Made by a program: the position numbers and the translations under genes
Notes under the pieces: model-generated
Databases searched by the model: none
The model's input: only the letters and a program-made list of their open reading frames with translations
Told to the model about the DNA's origin: nothing
Shown: positions 34,981-46,900 of the stretch, one piece after another
How the letters are laid out: every line of letters begins with the position of its first letter
Numbering within the stretch: position 1 is the stretch's first letter
DNA from: Acanthaster planci
Taxonomy: Eukaryota; Echinodermata; Asteroidea; Valvatida; Acanthasteridae
Length of the DNA stretch: 64,000 nt
NCBI RefSeq assembly: GCF_001949145.1
Contig: NW_019091357.1
Location: 2,791,785-2,855,784 of the forward strand
Direction of reading: 5' to 3'

Positions 34981-37900
34981 GGGTGTGTAGGCACAAGTGG
35001 CGAGTAAACCTCGAGTCGATTTCCTGAACCAGCGCGCAACATATATCTCCAAGATATCAGGTAAACTTGGAATTATCCAATGGACAAGACGAGGGGACGA
35101 GAGGGCGCACTTTGAAAAGCCGCACAAATGCTGTTCTGGCCGATTGCTTGTCCGTTAGGCATGATGTTTGAAATGGAAAAAGGAAAAACAAAAGTAATAA
35201 TGTTTGAAATTTTAATGTATCCCAGGTTTGTTTGCTGCACGGGCAATTTCGTCTTTTCTCTGATGAGGACTTCTCAAAATGAAAGTTACAAAGAGAATGC
35301 TAGAAATTTCCTTGCGAGTTGCTTCTTCTTTTGCTTTAGAAGCCAAGCTTCTTACTGTGATGGTCTTTAAATTATTAATAAAACGTAATGATCATAATTA
35401 TTTCATTGGTGTCGTGTGGAGGGGAGAAGCAGGGGTGCTCTTGCTCCCCTAAAAATAAAAAAAATAGAGATGATGGGGTGTGAAAATCACAACTTTTCTT
35501 TAAAAACATCCCCCCCCCGCGGTCAGACGTGCACTCGTAGGGTGTCCGTTAATTTTCACAAATGCACTTTAATAATAAATAATGTGGGTACCAGACTTCT
35601 ATCGACCCGCGCGAGATATGATCCGACAGCGCTTTGGCAGTGGCTCAAATTAGTTGGCTACGGATCGAATTAGCAAGCACACGTAGTAAAGCCGTTAGCT
35701 AGCGGCTTCATGCATTTTCCAATGAGGTATGTTTTACGGTCAGCCGTAGCCAAGTAAATCGGACTCGGTCTGTAGCTGTCGTGGGATTGCACGTTATATG
35801 CACAGGGTATCCAAGAGGTGTCTGTCAACAACACAACAGCGGGGGATCATGTATGTTTAATTTATTGATTGACTCTCGGCGCGGCTGACCAGTTCCCTAA
35901 AACCACCATTGTTAATCCCTGGCATTCGTAGGGCTTCTTGCGGGTAATTTCCCGTACAGAAATGCCGATATGCGACTTGACTCGGTGTTTATAGCAAGCT
36001 TTCAGCAGGGCCTACACATAGGGTTTCCAGCTTGTTGAAACTACATGTACATGTAGTGTAGAACATGGAGTTTTGCTGAACATCATATCGGAATGGTCCA
36101 AGCATGGCCCGAGACATTTCTACCTCCACGGTCCGAGGGTTCATCTTCGTTATTTTGACGCACCTAGCCCATTCAGCATTGTGCTGCCATTAACAAGCAC
36201 AAGGACCAGGTGAGAGTTACACGTTTGCGTTTGGCATGTTTGGTTTGACTCTGAAGACTGATTCTGTCCAGACAGACCCAAAAAGGGGGAAGTCTTACCA
36301 ATATACAGACAACATTAATTTTCCCTGAAAATATTATAACACTGTCTGATTAACAGCCATCAGAAAGCCATCAAAAACATGTCCTAAAAAGTGAAATTTA
36401 GCTGAGAAAATTCGGAAGCATTACTTAGAAAACACTTTGGATTTTTCAGACAAGCCCCATACAAATGTATACATGTAGGTTTGTGCACAGGGCCTAGGCC
36501 TCAAGTGTTGTCTGTAGTGTAGCTCTTTCCAAGATGAACAATTTAAATTAAGTCATTATTTCCTAGTTGCATGGTCAGTTTACTCGAAAAAAGCTTTCCA
36601 ATGGCCATTTGTTTTGAATCTCGTATGATAGGATAAAGTCTTTTTTGTGAGAAAATGTTCGTAACATCAGTTGACGATCACATTCTTTTTACATTAAGTG
36701 TCCAAAAAAGCTGAAGTCCAGTGTAATGTCGATATAACTTATGATTATCTTTCTGTAGTTCTTGGTAAGAAATTAATTGGAAGTAATTGATTGGAAGTTA
36801 AGTAAGTGTAAAATCAAATTACAGAGATTGTGCACGATGGTCATCTCTCCGGTAAGATCTTTGGTTTCCACAGGGATACACTTTCTTTAGCCTTCTCCAT
36901 GTGTGTCACCAGGATTTTTTTTGGGGGGGAGGGGCCAAAGCACTTTTCTGGGAGGTGGGATGTCCTAGGATAGATGGGAAGACACTCATCAGTAACGAGT
37001 TGACAACCAGTCAGTTTCAGGGTTTGCTTGGAGCAAATTGGTGATTTTCAACCACTGTCTTCCTATTTTCATCTCTTATGCATTTTTGTCTATTTGTCTT
37101 GGAGGGGGGGGCCTTGCCATGCCAGTGCTCCTCCTTCCACTGTTGCCACGCTGCACTGGTACATGGATTCATATCTGTGGTTCAGTCAAATCAATGGGAC
37201 ATGTTGCAGAAGCTGTTTTCAACAGGTGCGCCGTACAAAGTAACTTTGTGACTCTCCACAAACTCCAAGCCATGCAATGACTGTAGAGTTCTGGAAACTG
37301 AGTACAACACCTGTGGGTAATTCCAGAAATTAGGGGTCCAGAAGTGTGACATTTCGGTGTCCCTGTTACATCTGACCTTTGTCATTTGACATGGAAATAT
37401 CACCGGAATTGATTTCAAACTATTACTGTTTGTTTGGCAGGTAATTTCCATTAATTCATCACTCTTGGAAATTAGAAAATGTGTTCTGAACTTACAAAAA
37501 AAAATGGACCCCTAATTTCTGGAATTACTCCTGTGTGTTCTTTGTAACCTTTTTAAACACTGCTTGATTCTAATTATGAATATTTCAGTTTTGCTTTTGT
37601 TTCCCAAATGTACATAAATGTATAAATCTGCCTTATTATTCCTAGCTGTGTGGAATTTTCTGAAGGCAGTCGTAAGCCACAATTTTCACTGCTCTTTAAA
37701 AATAGCAACAGCATCAATGAAGTTCATCAGTGCGTAAAAATACCACCGAAAATGTTGTGTGTGTGGAGGGATGCATTGTGCACGAAGGGTAGGGTTGGTT
37801 GTGGTAATTATGAAGACTTATCAATTGTCCACAGACCAGGGCTATACGTGTACCATTTTATGTGAGCTAGACGCCAGGATTGATTGAATATCCTTTCATT

Positions 37901-38345
37901 GTCGTGTGTTTGCAGTTTGGGCCGGTGCGCCGTGCTGCTGGGTTTGTTGTAGGAGTCGATCACCATGACAGCCAAAGTTCATTGCTATGGACTGAATCGT
38001 TGTGCACACAGCAATCGTGTGTACAGAGCTCCATCATTAGCACACTCTGGCCAGGTGTATACTGTACATGTACATGTGTGGTATGTGCCTGTATGCACCT
38101 TTCCGATCACTGTCTGTTATTAAAATTGATATGTTCAATTCATGACCTTTGTTCACCTCTGCGCAAGACACTCATCACTGGGCAAACTTACCTGTTTGAA
38201 ACCACTCTGGGAAATTGAGTCACTGAAAAAACACTTATTTCAGAAAGACGAAACAGAAACAAAATGCAGCAACTCAAATCAGCTGAAGCAGAGTTCAAAG
38301 GCTGCTGAAAATTACAAAAGCCCGAAGATGAAAGGAACATCATAG

Positions 38346-38815
38346 TAGGGCTGAGTCAATTTGAATAATTCACTATTTCGAATATTCGACTTTCAATTTA
38401 ATTGAATATCTGAATTTTCGGTCGTACCGACCGGCTGATTTTCATGAACAAACCATAAACAAAATCAGCTGCAATAACACACACAATTGTACATTATGAT
38501 CAATATAATAGCTCCTCATCGGAGTACATGTATCTCTAGCCATGATTTAGCAAGACTTCTTGCCCTGTTGAAAATTTCAATTCCTTTTAAATATTTCAAT
38601 GAATAATTGACTTTTTAAATCATTGTAAGATTTCTGACACTTTTCATTTGAATCTGCTTGAAAAGTAAACCTCCATATTGCAATTTTTCTCATTTAAAAC
38701 AACAGAAAATTTGCCGTTCCTTTTCATAAATTTTGCATTTGAATACTCAAATTTGAAAAAAAATGGATCGAATATTGGGTTACATGTATTCGGATACTGT
38801 ATTAGGCACAGCCCT
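38346..38815. mobile_element. TAGGGCTG-ended non-autonomous element, copy 1 (470 bp)
   Basis: Begins TAGGGCTGAGTCAATTTGAA and ends GGCACAGCCCTA, so the outer eight bases are inverted. It is collinear with 59247-59716. The interior is AT-rich, with no long frame on either strand. Ends and size suggest a hAT-type MITE. That class is inference. Confidence 0.7.
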
Positions 38816-39240
38816 ACATGTACATCACAGATGAACATTACCCCCATTCCAATCATAACAGTGTAGTAGAAAATGAAGGATGGATTACATCTACTTCTCC
38901 CTGCCAATAGATTTCCTATCTCGTACCCCCCCTCAGCCAGTCCCTCGAGCCTCGTTATCCCATTGCACATGTGCATGAAATGTTCCTCTCTAGTTCTTGA
39001 TCGGCTAACTGTGACATGATGTCACCCGATGTGAATAATTCACATTGTTGTGGGCATTGCACTGTTGTCAAGAGTGAATAAAAAAGAGTGACAAATTTAT
39101 CATATAGTGACATTTAGGGAATGAACCACACTGATCAGGGTAATCAGGGTTCACCTGAGCAGTCATTTTCTTTCAAAAGTCAGTGCAACTTTGGAATTCA
39201 ATAAGGAGAATTACCGGTAAAATGGAAAAAAGTGATGCCA

Positions 39241-39346
39241 CAGCACACCCAACTCTTAAACTTTTATCTACATGTACATGTAGCCCAGGTACACAGCACA
39301 CCCAACTCTTAAACTTTTATCTACATGTACATGTAGCCCAGGTACA
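39241..39346. repeat. Perfect 53 bp tandem duplication
   Basis: Two adjacent 53 bp copies start CAGCACACCCAACTCTTAAA and end AGCCCAGGTACA, each containing CTACATGTACATGTAG. I see no difference between them, so the duplication is young. Confidence 0.9.
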
Positions 39347-40324
39347 TAATACATGTTGTATTGTGTAGCCTACTTGCTTTAAAGTGCACACTACATACTG
39401 TGTTGGTTGGTCTTTCTTTTTTTAAGCTCCTTTTTTTATACAGAACTGAGGATCTATTGGAGTGGATCTGTGTGCGTAACACATAACAATTATAAATGTT
39501 CTTTTTTCCACAGAAGTTTGAATTTGTGTTCATTTTTTGGACTGAAATCAGCTTCTAAGATGAAATTACTCAATTTTTTTTACAGCGTTGCTGTTTTGCT
39601 GGTCTTCGTGAATTCCCCTAAAAATATCATTTGGAATTAGCAGAGCACGTGCGGTGCATTTACGCATGTACATGTATGTACTGTAGGTGGCTCCAGAGGA
39701 CCAGGTTGGCACTATTGGTCATTATCCGGACTTCATTAAAAATCCTTTTTGCGATACATTTTTTGGTTCTCTTTCACAGAGCCGTTGGGGACGAGTCGCA
39801 GTGAGGTATGTGGAGGCCATCTGAAGTTGCTTTCAACCTGATGGCGCCAAGTCAACAATCGTTGTCTCCATGGTGATGGTATCCCCAGTCCCGGATATTG
39901 TGCATTACCGGCTGTTGCTCTCTGAGCTGGAACGGCATACACATACTGATGTATGAAAAGGGAGATGTATTTTTCCACACGAGTGCTGGAGGATGGTCAT
40001 TTGTCGATGCAGAGTGAAACGGGGGGGAAAAAACTTGTGCAGTCGCTGAAGAGGCAGTTGCCTTGGATACGCAAAGCTACATCCGACGTGATTGCATTGA
40101 ACTGAAAGAATGAACCAGAATGCGATGGGATTCTGCTTACTCTTCCTTGCTGGCAGTTGGTCGCTGTAACAAACAATCAATGAAATATGGGACGGACACT
40201 GCTCGGACTGGTTGGACAGAGCGGGAATAGTTTATGACTCGCAACCTGCGACACGGTGGTTTGTTTTGATTTTTGTGCGGCCTGTCCTAGCAGTGATATT
40301 TATTTGGCTGCTGAGCGTGGCGGC

Positions 40325-40951
40325 ATGCCAAAGAAGATGGATCCTCCGCCGAAACGACACCACCCTAGCCTGGCCGACCGGGTGACCGGTCGGGCCAAAG
40401 TTGTCACCTTCTTCAAGAGCGGTGACAGGAACTTCAAGGGTGTCCAGATCCCGATCCGCAAGAAGTACAACTTTAGCACGCTGCTGTCTGACCTGGACCG
40501 GGTCAGTAACTTTCCGTTCGGCGTGCGGCGCATTGTGACACCCTCGGCGACCCACGACGTGACGGAACTAGAAGATTTCGAGGACGGCAAGATGTACATC
40601 ATGGCCCCGACCAAGAAAAAACCCAAGCCACTGGACTTGGCTGGCATTCAGGCCAGGCCTCCTTGGGCGCCTTCAAAGGCCCTGCCGGGCAGCGGCGCAA
40701 GCGGCGCCGAGGCCGAACTCATCTCGCCGCGCAAGATACCCGGTAACCACGCCAACGGCAACCTCCGGAGCTCTGAGTCCATGCACCGGACGGTCAAGAA
40801 GTTGATGGTGATGCGCAACGGGGACCCCCACAGCAAGCACATGATGCTGCTCAATCGGAACAAGATCCCCTCTTTTGAGGCCTTCTTGACAGATGTCGGT
40901 GAAAGCTTTCAGTTACCAGCACAGAAACTCTTTACCTCAGACGGCGTCAGG
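40325..40951 (+). CDS. Exon 1: DCX domain 1 and first half of DCX domain 2
   Basis: 209 codons, ending in phase 0 at GTCAGG|GTAGGT. Residues about 18-97 form DCX 1 (KVVTFFKSGDRNFKGVQIPI, then LLSDLDRVSNFP, RRIVTPSA, LEDFEDGKMYIMAP). A linker of about 60 residues rich in Pro, Gly and Ala follows. DCX 2 begins at about residue 160 (KKLMVMRNGDPHSKHMMLLN, IPSFEAFLTDVGESFQLP, AQKLFTSDG) and is completed by the exon at 45611. The conserved RNGD turn typical of DCX domains is present. GC content is far above the surrounding DNA. Minus-strand open frames across this exon are shadows. Confidence 0.9.
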
Positions 40952-43900
40952 GTAGGTACCGTACAAGATCAAGTTCTTTTAAACTACCCCAAACCTGCCA
41001 TATCCCCACAGCAGGTTTTGTGAGGTTTTGGCAGGTTTGGTAAAGTACCTGATGAACTTGTTATTGAATTTGTGAGACTTGGGATGAAAGGCCCAGGGAG
41101 ATGGTGTTGGATTCTGTGTGAGTTGGGACAAACAGGGTTCATTTTGTGCAGCGTCTGGCTTGCTGTACCAGTTGTTGGACTATGCTTGATTTTGTCAGGT
41201 TTGGTACTGTTCAGTGCAAATCATCCTATACTGCATAGACCCATCCATACCATATCACTCAAACTCCAACGGGCTCATTCTGTTGGAGTTTATCAGGTTT
41301 GGTACAGTAACCTACATGTACATGTGCAAGTACATAGACAAGTACATGCACCTGTTGGATTTTGTGAGGTTCATTGTGCTTTCTAGTGCAGGAGCCTAGG
41401 GGGTTAGGGTTAATATCTCAGCCAATGAGAACCTTCAGGCATCAAACAAAATACGGCACTCACCATTATCCCTCACCACTCTGAATCCAACAAGCGTATA
41501 CATACAGTACTTGCATGATTTCAATGGTCCCTAGGGGTTAGGGTTAGACTTGGCCTTGATACATAACTTGTGCATGCACCTGTACATACAGTCGCTTGTA
41601 AGGTCGTTATAGCTCGTTACAAATGTGGCCTGCAGGTGCATACATACATGTACATACGGCAGAGACAGTACAGTCAGCGGTCAACACACTTCACTGTAAT
41701 ACTGACTGAGGTCCTATCTCCTGTACACCACTAATCTCTTCTCTGGATTTCCTCAAACTGTTTTTGGAGGACCTGTTTGTATTGACTGTAAGAACGTACA
41801 TGTATGTACACAGCTTTGATTGAAAAAAAAAAAAATTGAAAAACTAGAGCATATTTTAGTTACATGCAGGGTATTTATGTACATTGTGTTCAGTAATATG
41901 GTTAAAATTAAAGTCCTCGCAGATTTTGGGTGGACAGAAAAAAAGCAAAAATATTTTACCCCCCCCCCAAATATGACCTTGTTACATGTATACACCTTCT
42001 CACCTGTGTATGGTAACTAAAGAAATCTAAAGAGACCACTCATGCACCAACAAAACACCCCCCCCAAAAAAAGATACAAATAATAGCTGACTAGTTGTAA
42101 TTTTTACATTTGCCAGTTTGTGTTCATTTGGTGCTGGCTGCAAATCTTCGCAGTGTGCATCAGTGGCAATGCATGGATAGTGCTGTGACATCTCTGGCAA
42201 TGTTCCTGAATTTGCCAAAAGTCAGGCGCGATAAATTATTTCTACGTTGTAAAGTGACGGTGGCTAGGCTCTTAAATGCATAGATTCCATCACCGTCCTG
42301 CAATTTGTGATCTGGTCGGGCGATTTTCACGGAGTTGGGATTGTCGGGGTTGAGACCGTATGAAGTGATCAATTTCAACTGGCCCTGATGTTGACAGGTC
42401 CCTCGCTTCCCTCCCCTCCCGTCCCCTCCCCTCCCCCCGAGCAAATTAGTTCACGAAGATCCCACTCCGTCTTTGGCTGAAATTAATGCTGTTGAAAACC
42501 ATAGCCACTGGACCGGTAGGGCTGCTCCAGCGTGTTTGCCAAGTCGTTTTGCACATGTTCAAGCACTGGTGCATGTAAGATCACTCCGTCAAGCAGAAAT
42601 AATGGACGGGAAAGTACACGTACGTCAGGCTTGTGCTTTAATGAGGCTGAGTGCAAGGATAGTAACCGTAGTAACCACTAATCTCTTAGTCATCTGGCAT
42701 CACAGATTTTTCATAGGCCAGTGAATGCAAGGCTTAGTGCACATTCCTTTGCATAAACCAACATCTGTATGGTCAAATCCTTTTGTTTTGTATTAAACCC
42801 TGCATCTTGTATTTACCAATTTTAGTCCACTTTTTTTTAACCATTTAGAACATGCATATTCATGTTACATGTAAACATACAGATGTACATTTCCAATGTA
42901 TTTTTTTCTGATTTTCAAAATTGAGCAAATTGTAAGTGGTGAACACATCACTCAGAGCTTTTTCTGACCTGCAATTGGTTGTGTTAATGTACACTGTACA
43001 AATTTTGTATACATGTAGTAGGCCTATGGCAGAGACCAAACAAAGCCTTACACACCAACGGCCTGTCTTTTGATTCCTCATATTTCATCACTTACCTGTG
43101 CTTTGCCTTAGAGACCTACAGATCTTTGAACACATTACAAAACCTATGGAAATGTCTGATCACATGCACATCAGTGAATAGTATCGTACATTTACTCATT
43201 CAAGTTCCTCTTGTGGCTAGTGTGTGCCTGGATGTGTTGCCTCACAGTACATATATGTACATGGACATTGTACCTTCCAGTCAATCAATTGTCTTCTCTG
43301 ACAAGAGCCAAGGGTTAGTGCACAATGTGGGTAATAATTGTATTGTCATCAGTTAATGATGATATTGTCTGCATTGCCATGGCAACATCTCGGCTCACCA
43401 GTAATTGCGGGGGCTTTTGTATGCATCCATAATCTTTGAGATGCTCGAGAATTATCACCAGTGGGCACATTCCATGAGTTGATGTGTTAAAACATGGCGG
43501 TAAAATAACTCTTCAGTGGAGCTCGCTTTTGCTGTAGACTTTGGTAAATTGTTATACAGTGTGAGAATTAATTTCATTGGGTTCTCGCTCCAACTAAGAG
43601 AGACAGTTCCAATGGAAAAACAACGAGAGATTTCAAGGACTCTCTGGCTGCTCGTCTTGCCAAGTTATTCCGTGTTGGTCAGTTTAGTAGAGGAGACGGA
43701 ATGAAGAAAAGAAACTATCGAGACGGAAAGGTCGGCTGCTTGGGCCACACCGGGATGAAGAACAGAAACATTGAAGATCGGAAAGGCATCAGCAAAGGTG
43801 CAAGAGGAGCGAAGAATGCCAGAACCACTCTGGAGAGAGCCCCGGGAAACGGGTACGCGATTCTGGCGGACAGCACGCCAGCAGAACCCTCGCGTATCAC

Positions 43901-46900
43901 CTGCGGCACGCCCGGCCAAAGATCCCGAATGGCTACCAAGCTGGTGGTCATGAGGAACGGTGATCCCTTTACAAAACGGGTCCTGCTCCTCAACCGGAGC
44001 AAGATCCCTTCCTTTGAGTCTCTGCTAGGTAACATCGGGGAATGCTTACGGCTCCCAGCAAGAAAGCTCTTCACAGTCTACGGTAGTAAGGTCAGTTAGC
44101 TGCACCACCCAGTTTTACAACGTAGAGTAAAACCGTGACGTCATCACTTATAATTGCCATGGTAGTTCACATCATGATCAATTTCTTTGAAAGGGTTCAT
44201 CAGACATATTCACAACCACAAATGCACTTACATAAAGGGTTAATTGATACAGAAAGTGCTACTCTTATAGACTAGACTGTTAACTAATTAATTCATATTT
44301 ATTTTCAGTGTATTACACATATCGTATAATATTGATAGAATGTTACATTTTTTTCTGCTTTTTTCCACAGTATTGGGTCTGTCATAAATGTATTTATTTT
44401 GTATTAATACTGAGTTACTGATAACTTTGCATGTTTTGATGATACAACCAAATGGCAGTGGACTAACAAACAATCAGTAGACCATCCTGTCATTGGGTAA
44501 TGCAGGGTACAAGTTGGACATCATGGATCCTGGCTAGAAAGAAGACAGATTTTCTCATGGTGGATGGTGGTGTGTTTGGGTGCTTTGGTAAACTTCTTAT
44601 TTCCAGCAAACATAAACAAAAATGCATAGACATCTCATTGTTAATATTTACATGTATCAGTGATTTGTGTACAAATTATTTTAAACTTGCAAGATGCAGT
44701 CTTTGTAGAGTTGGATGTAGAATCTTGGCGTTGCTTGTACATGTGAACATGCTGTATGCCTGGTTAGGCCAGCGGCCGTTGTAAATAATCAGTTGCATGG
44801 TGATAGTCTTATAAATAATGAAACTGAACATGTTTTAAAAGAGGCACTGGCTGTGGGTGTCAGCAGTGCAGTACCAGGAGCACGTACACACTGGTATGTG
44901 GGTCAGATATGACGCGTTTTTGATCAAGTTGTTTCATAGAATTGCACTGTACGTACTGTACATGTATGTTGAGAATATTGCGATGTTGTTTACGGTCTCT
45001 AATTTACACTTCAGTGTACGGTAACGTGTACGTGTAGGCCTACTGTAATGTAGCCAGATGATCAGATCATTTTGCATGTTAATGCACAGGCGCGGGTACC
45101 AGGCATGCACACCAGGGATGGATGTCATTCCTCCTAGTGTTATTGTTTATGCACATCCGGGTACTTTGTCCAAACTTTGCTTGCTCAAATGGCGCCAAGG
45201 CGAATTGCAACGTTTTATGGGTATTCGCGGTGATGTTCTCCATCTTGGGTTTCTCTTTGGTTTTAACCTACAAGTACCTGTACAAAGGGCAGAATTACAT
45301 CTGGGGGTTTTTTGTCTCTAAAATCAGAGGATGTAGTAGATTTTTATGCTTTTTGATGAGGGATGTTTAAAACCCGCCTCCGAGTCCCTTACAATTTAGA
45401 TTAAACTTTCTCAAGTTCAGAAAACGGACAAAGTTAGAGCCTGCTTACTGTCACTTCACAAAAGGTTTGATTCCTCTTGGAAGTGTGAAAGCTCTGTATT
45501 CAAGCACAGAGGATTAAGGAGGAGCCAAGATGGCCCCTACCAGCAAGCCCATGTGCCGATCCCTGCAAATTGGAGATTAAGGGTCAAATAATCAAGTTCT
45601 GTGCTTTCAGGTCGAGAGTCTGTCGGCCATCTTCAATGGCAGCGAGGACCTGTTTGTGGTTGGGACTGGGGTGGAAAAGTTCCGGCCCGGCAGCTACACG
45701 GAGAACTCACCGTTCAAGCCGTCATCAAGACAGCGGGAGTCGTTGCGCAGAAAGTCCACAGACGAGAGTGACCAACCGCCCCAGAAGATCATTAAGAAAT
45801 CCAGTAAGTTGACATGCTGGCATGGCACCAGCTTATCGACTGTTTTGACCGTCAGTGTAACACTTACAATATTAAGTCAAGATATTCAGGGATGAATCAA
45901 TTTGAATAATTGAGCTTTGAATCTTCAGGTTTACCGTTCAGTTTTATACAAGAGATAAACTGTAGCTCCTGAGTATCAGTTCTGCTCAGGTGTTTTCATG
46001 CCTTATTGGGAATTCTCCTTGTGTAACCAAAAATGTTTAAAAGACAACTTTGTATCAGTTCACGTCCACTACACAACACCGATGTAAAAAAAAAATTGAA
46101 ATTTGAACTAACACACCAACTGGTAGCTACTATAATCCATGTGGTTTAATACAACTTTCAGTTCCCTATTTTCATGTATATGCTCTTTGTATGACAAGCT
46201 CATGAAACGCTACGGAGGGCTTCGCTTGTAACGTGTAGTTCATGATTGTCTTTTTTTCCAATTTTTCAATTTGTCCAGGGGGGAAGTTTCACATGTGGGT
46301 CGCCACCAGCGAGAATCCCTCGGCAGGCACGGATGCCACGGTGTCCATCACGGTCTATGGTGACAAGGGAAGTCGGACGACATTGTCCTGGGCTGTGGCA
46401 ACGGCAAGTTTGAATCGGGCAACGAGGACGAGTTCAATGTAGGTAGAGCAATGGATTTGAGCCAAACCGGGCACATATTGCAAAGTTCAAAGAAACCATT
46501 CTTTGCCTAAACCTTGTCAGAGTACTTAGCAAATGTTGAGCGTTTCCAATTCAGAAAATGGGGTCCCCCTTGAAAACAATCGACTACCAGATTCTGCATA
46601 TGGAGTCTGATGGAAATGCATATTAACGCCAACATACCACGAACTCTCGAGAGAAGAGTTGACTGATGCGTGCGATTTGCTCTTTCCAGATCAACGTGGG
46701 CAGCATCGGCGACATCTACAAGATCAGGATTGGGCACGATGACAGCACGGAGTTCGCCGGATGGCTGTGCGAAGAGGTAAACGCCGCAGCATGCACATTT
46801 ACAATGACACAGACCAATACCACGGGATCCCTGTGTGGCAATGACCCCTCCAGAAAGTGTAGACAATTTTCTTGTTCCCTTTGCAGCGATGTAACCGAGA

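Larger units (their letters stand above)
35130..40240. other. Spacer between MS4A-like array and doublecortin-PLAT gene
   Basis: No convincing coding exon. The region holds a 470 bp element (38346-38815), a 53 bp tandem duplication (39241-39346), many TACATGTA words, and one signal-peptide-like frame at 36104. The last few hundred bases before 40325 should hold the promoter and 5' UTR of the next gene, but I see no TATA box I would defend. Confidence 0.5.

Noticed and set aside
40232-40863. Minus-strand open frames opposite exon 1 of the doublecortin-PLAT gene
   Set aside because: They are GC-rich shadows. The plus strand encodes clear DCX domains with correct splice phase.
43665-44074. Minus-strand open frames opposite the alternative DCX exon
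   Set aside because: Shadow frames with no recognisable domain. The plus-strand frame is paralogous to exon 1.
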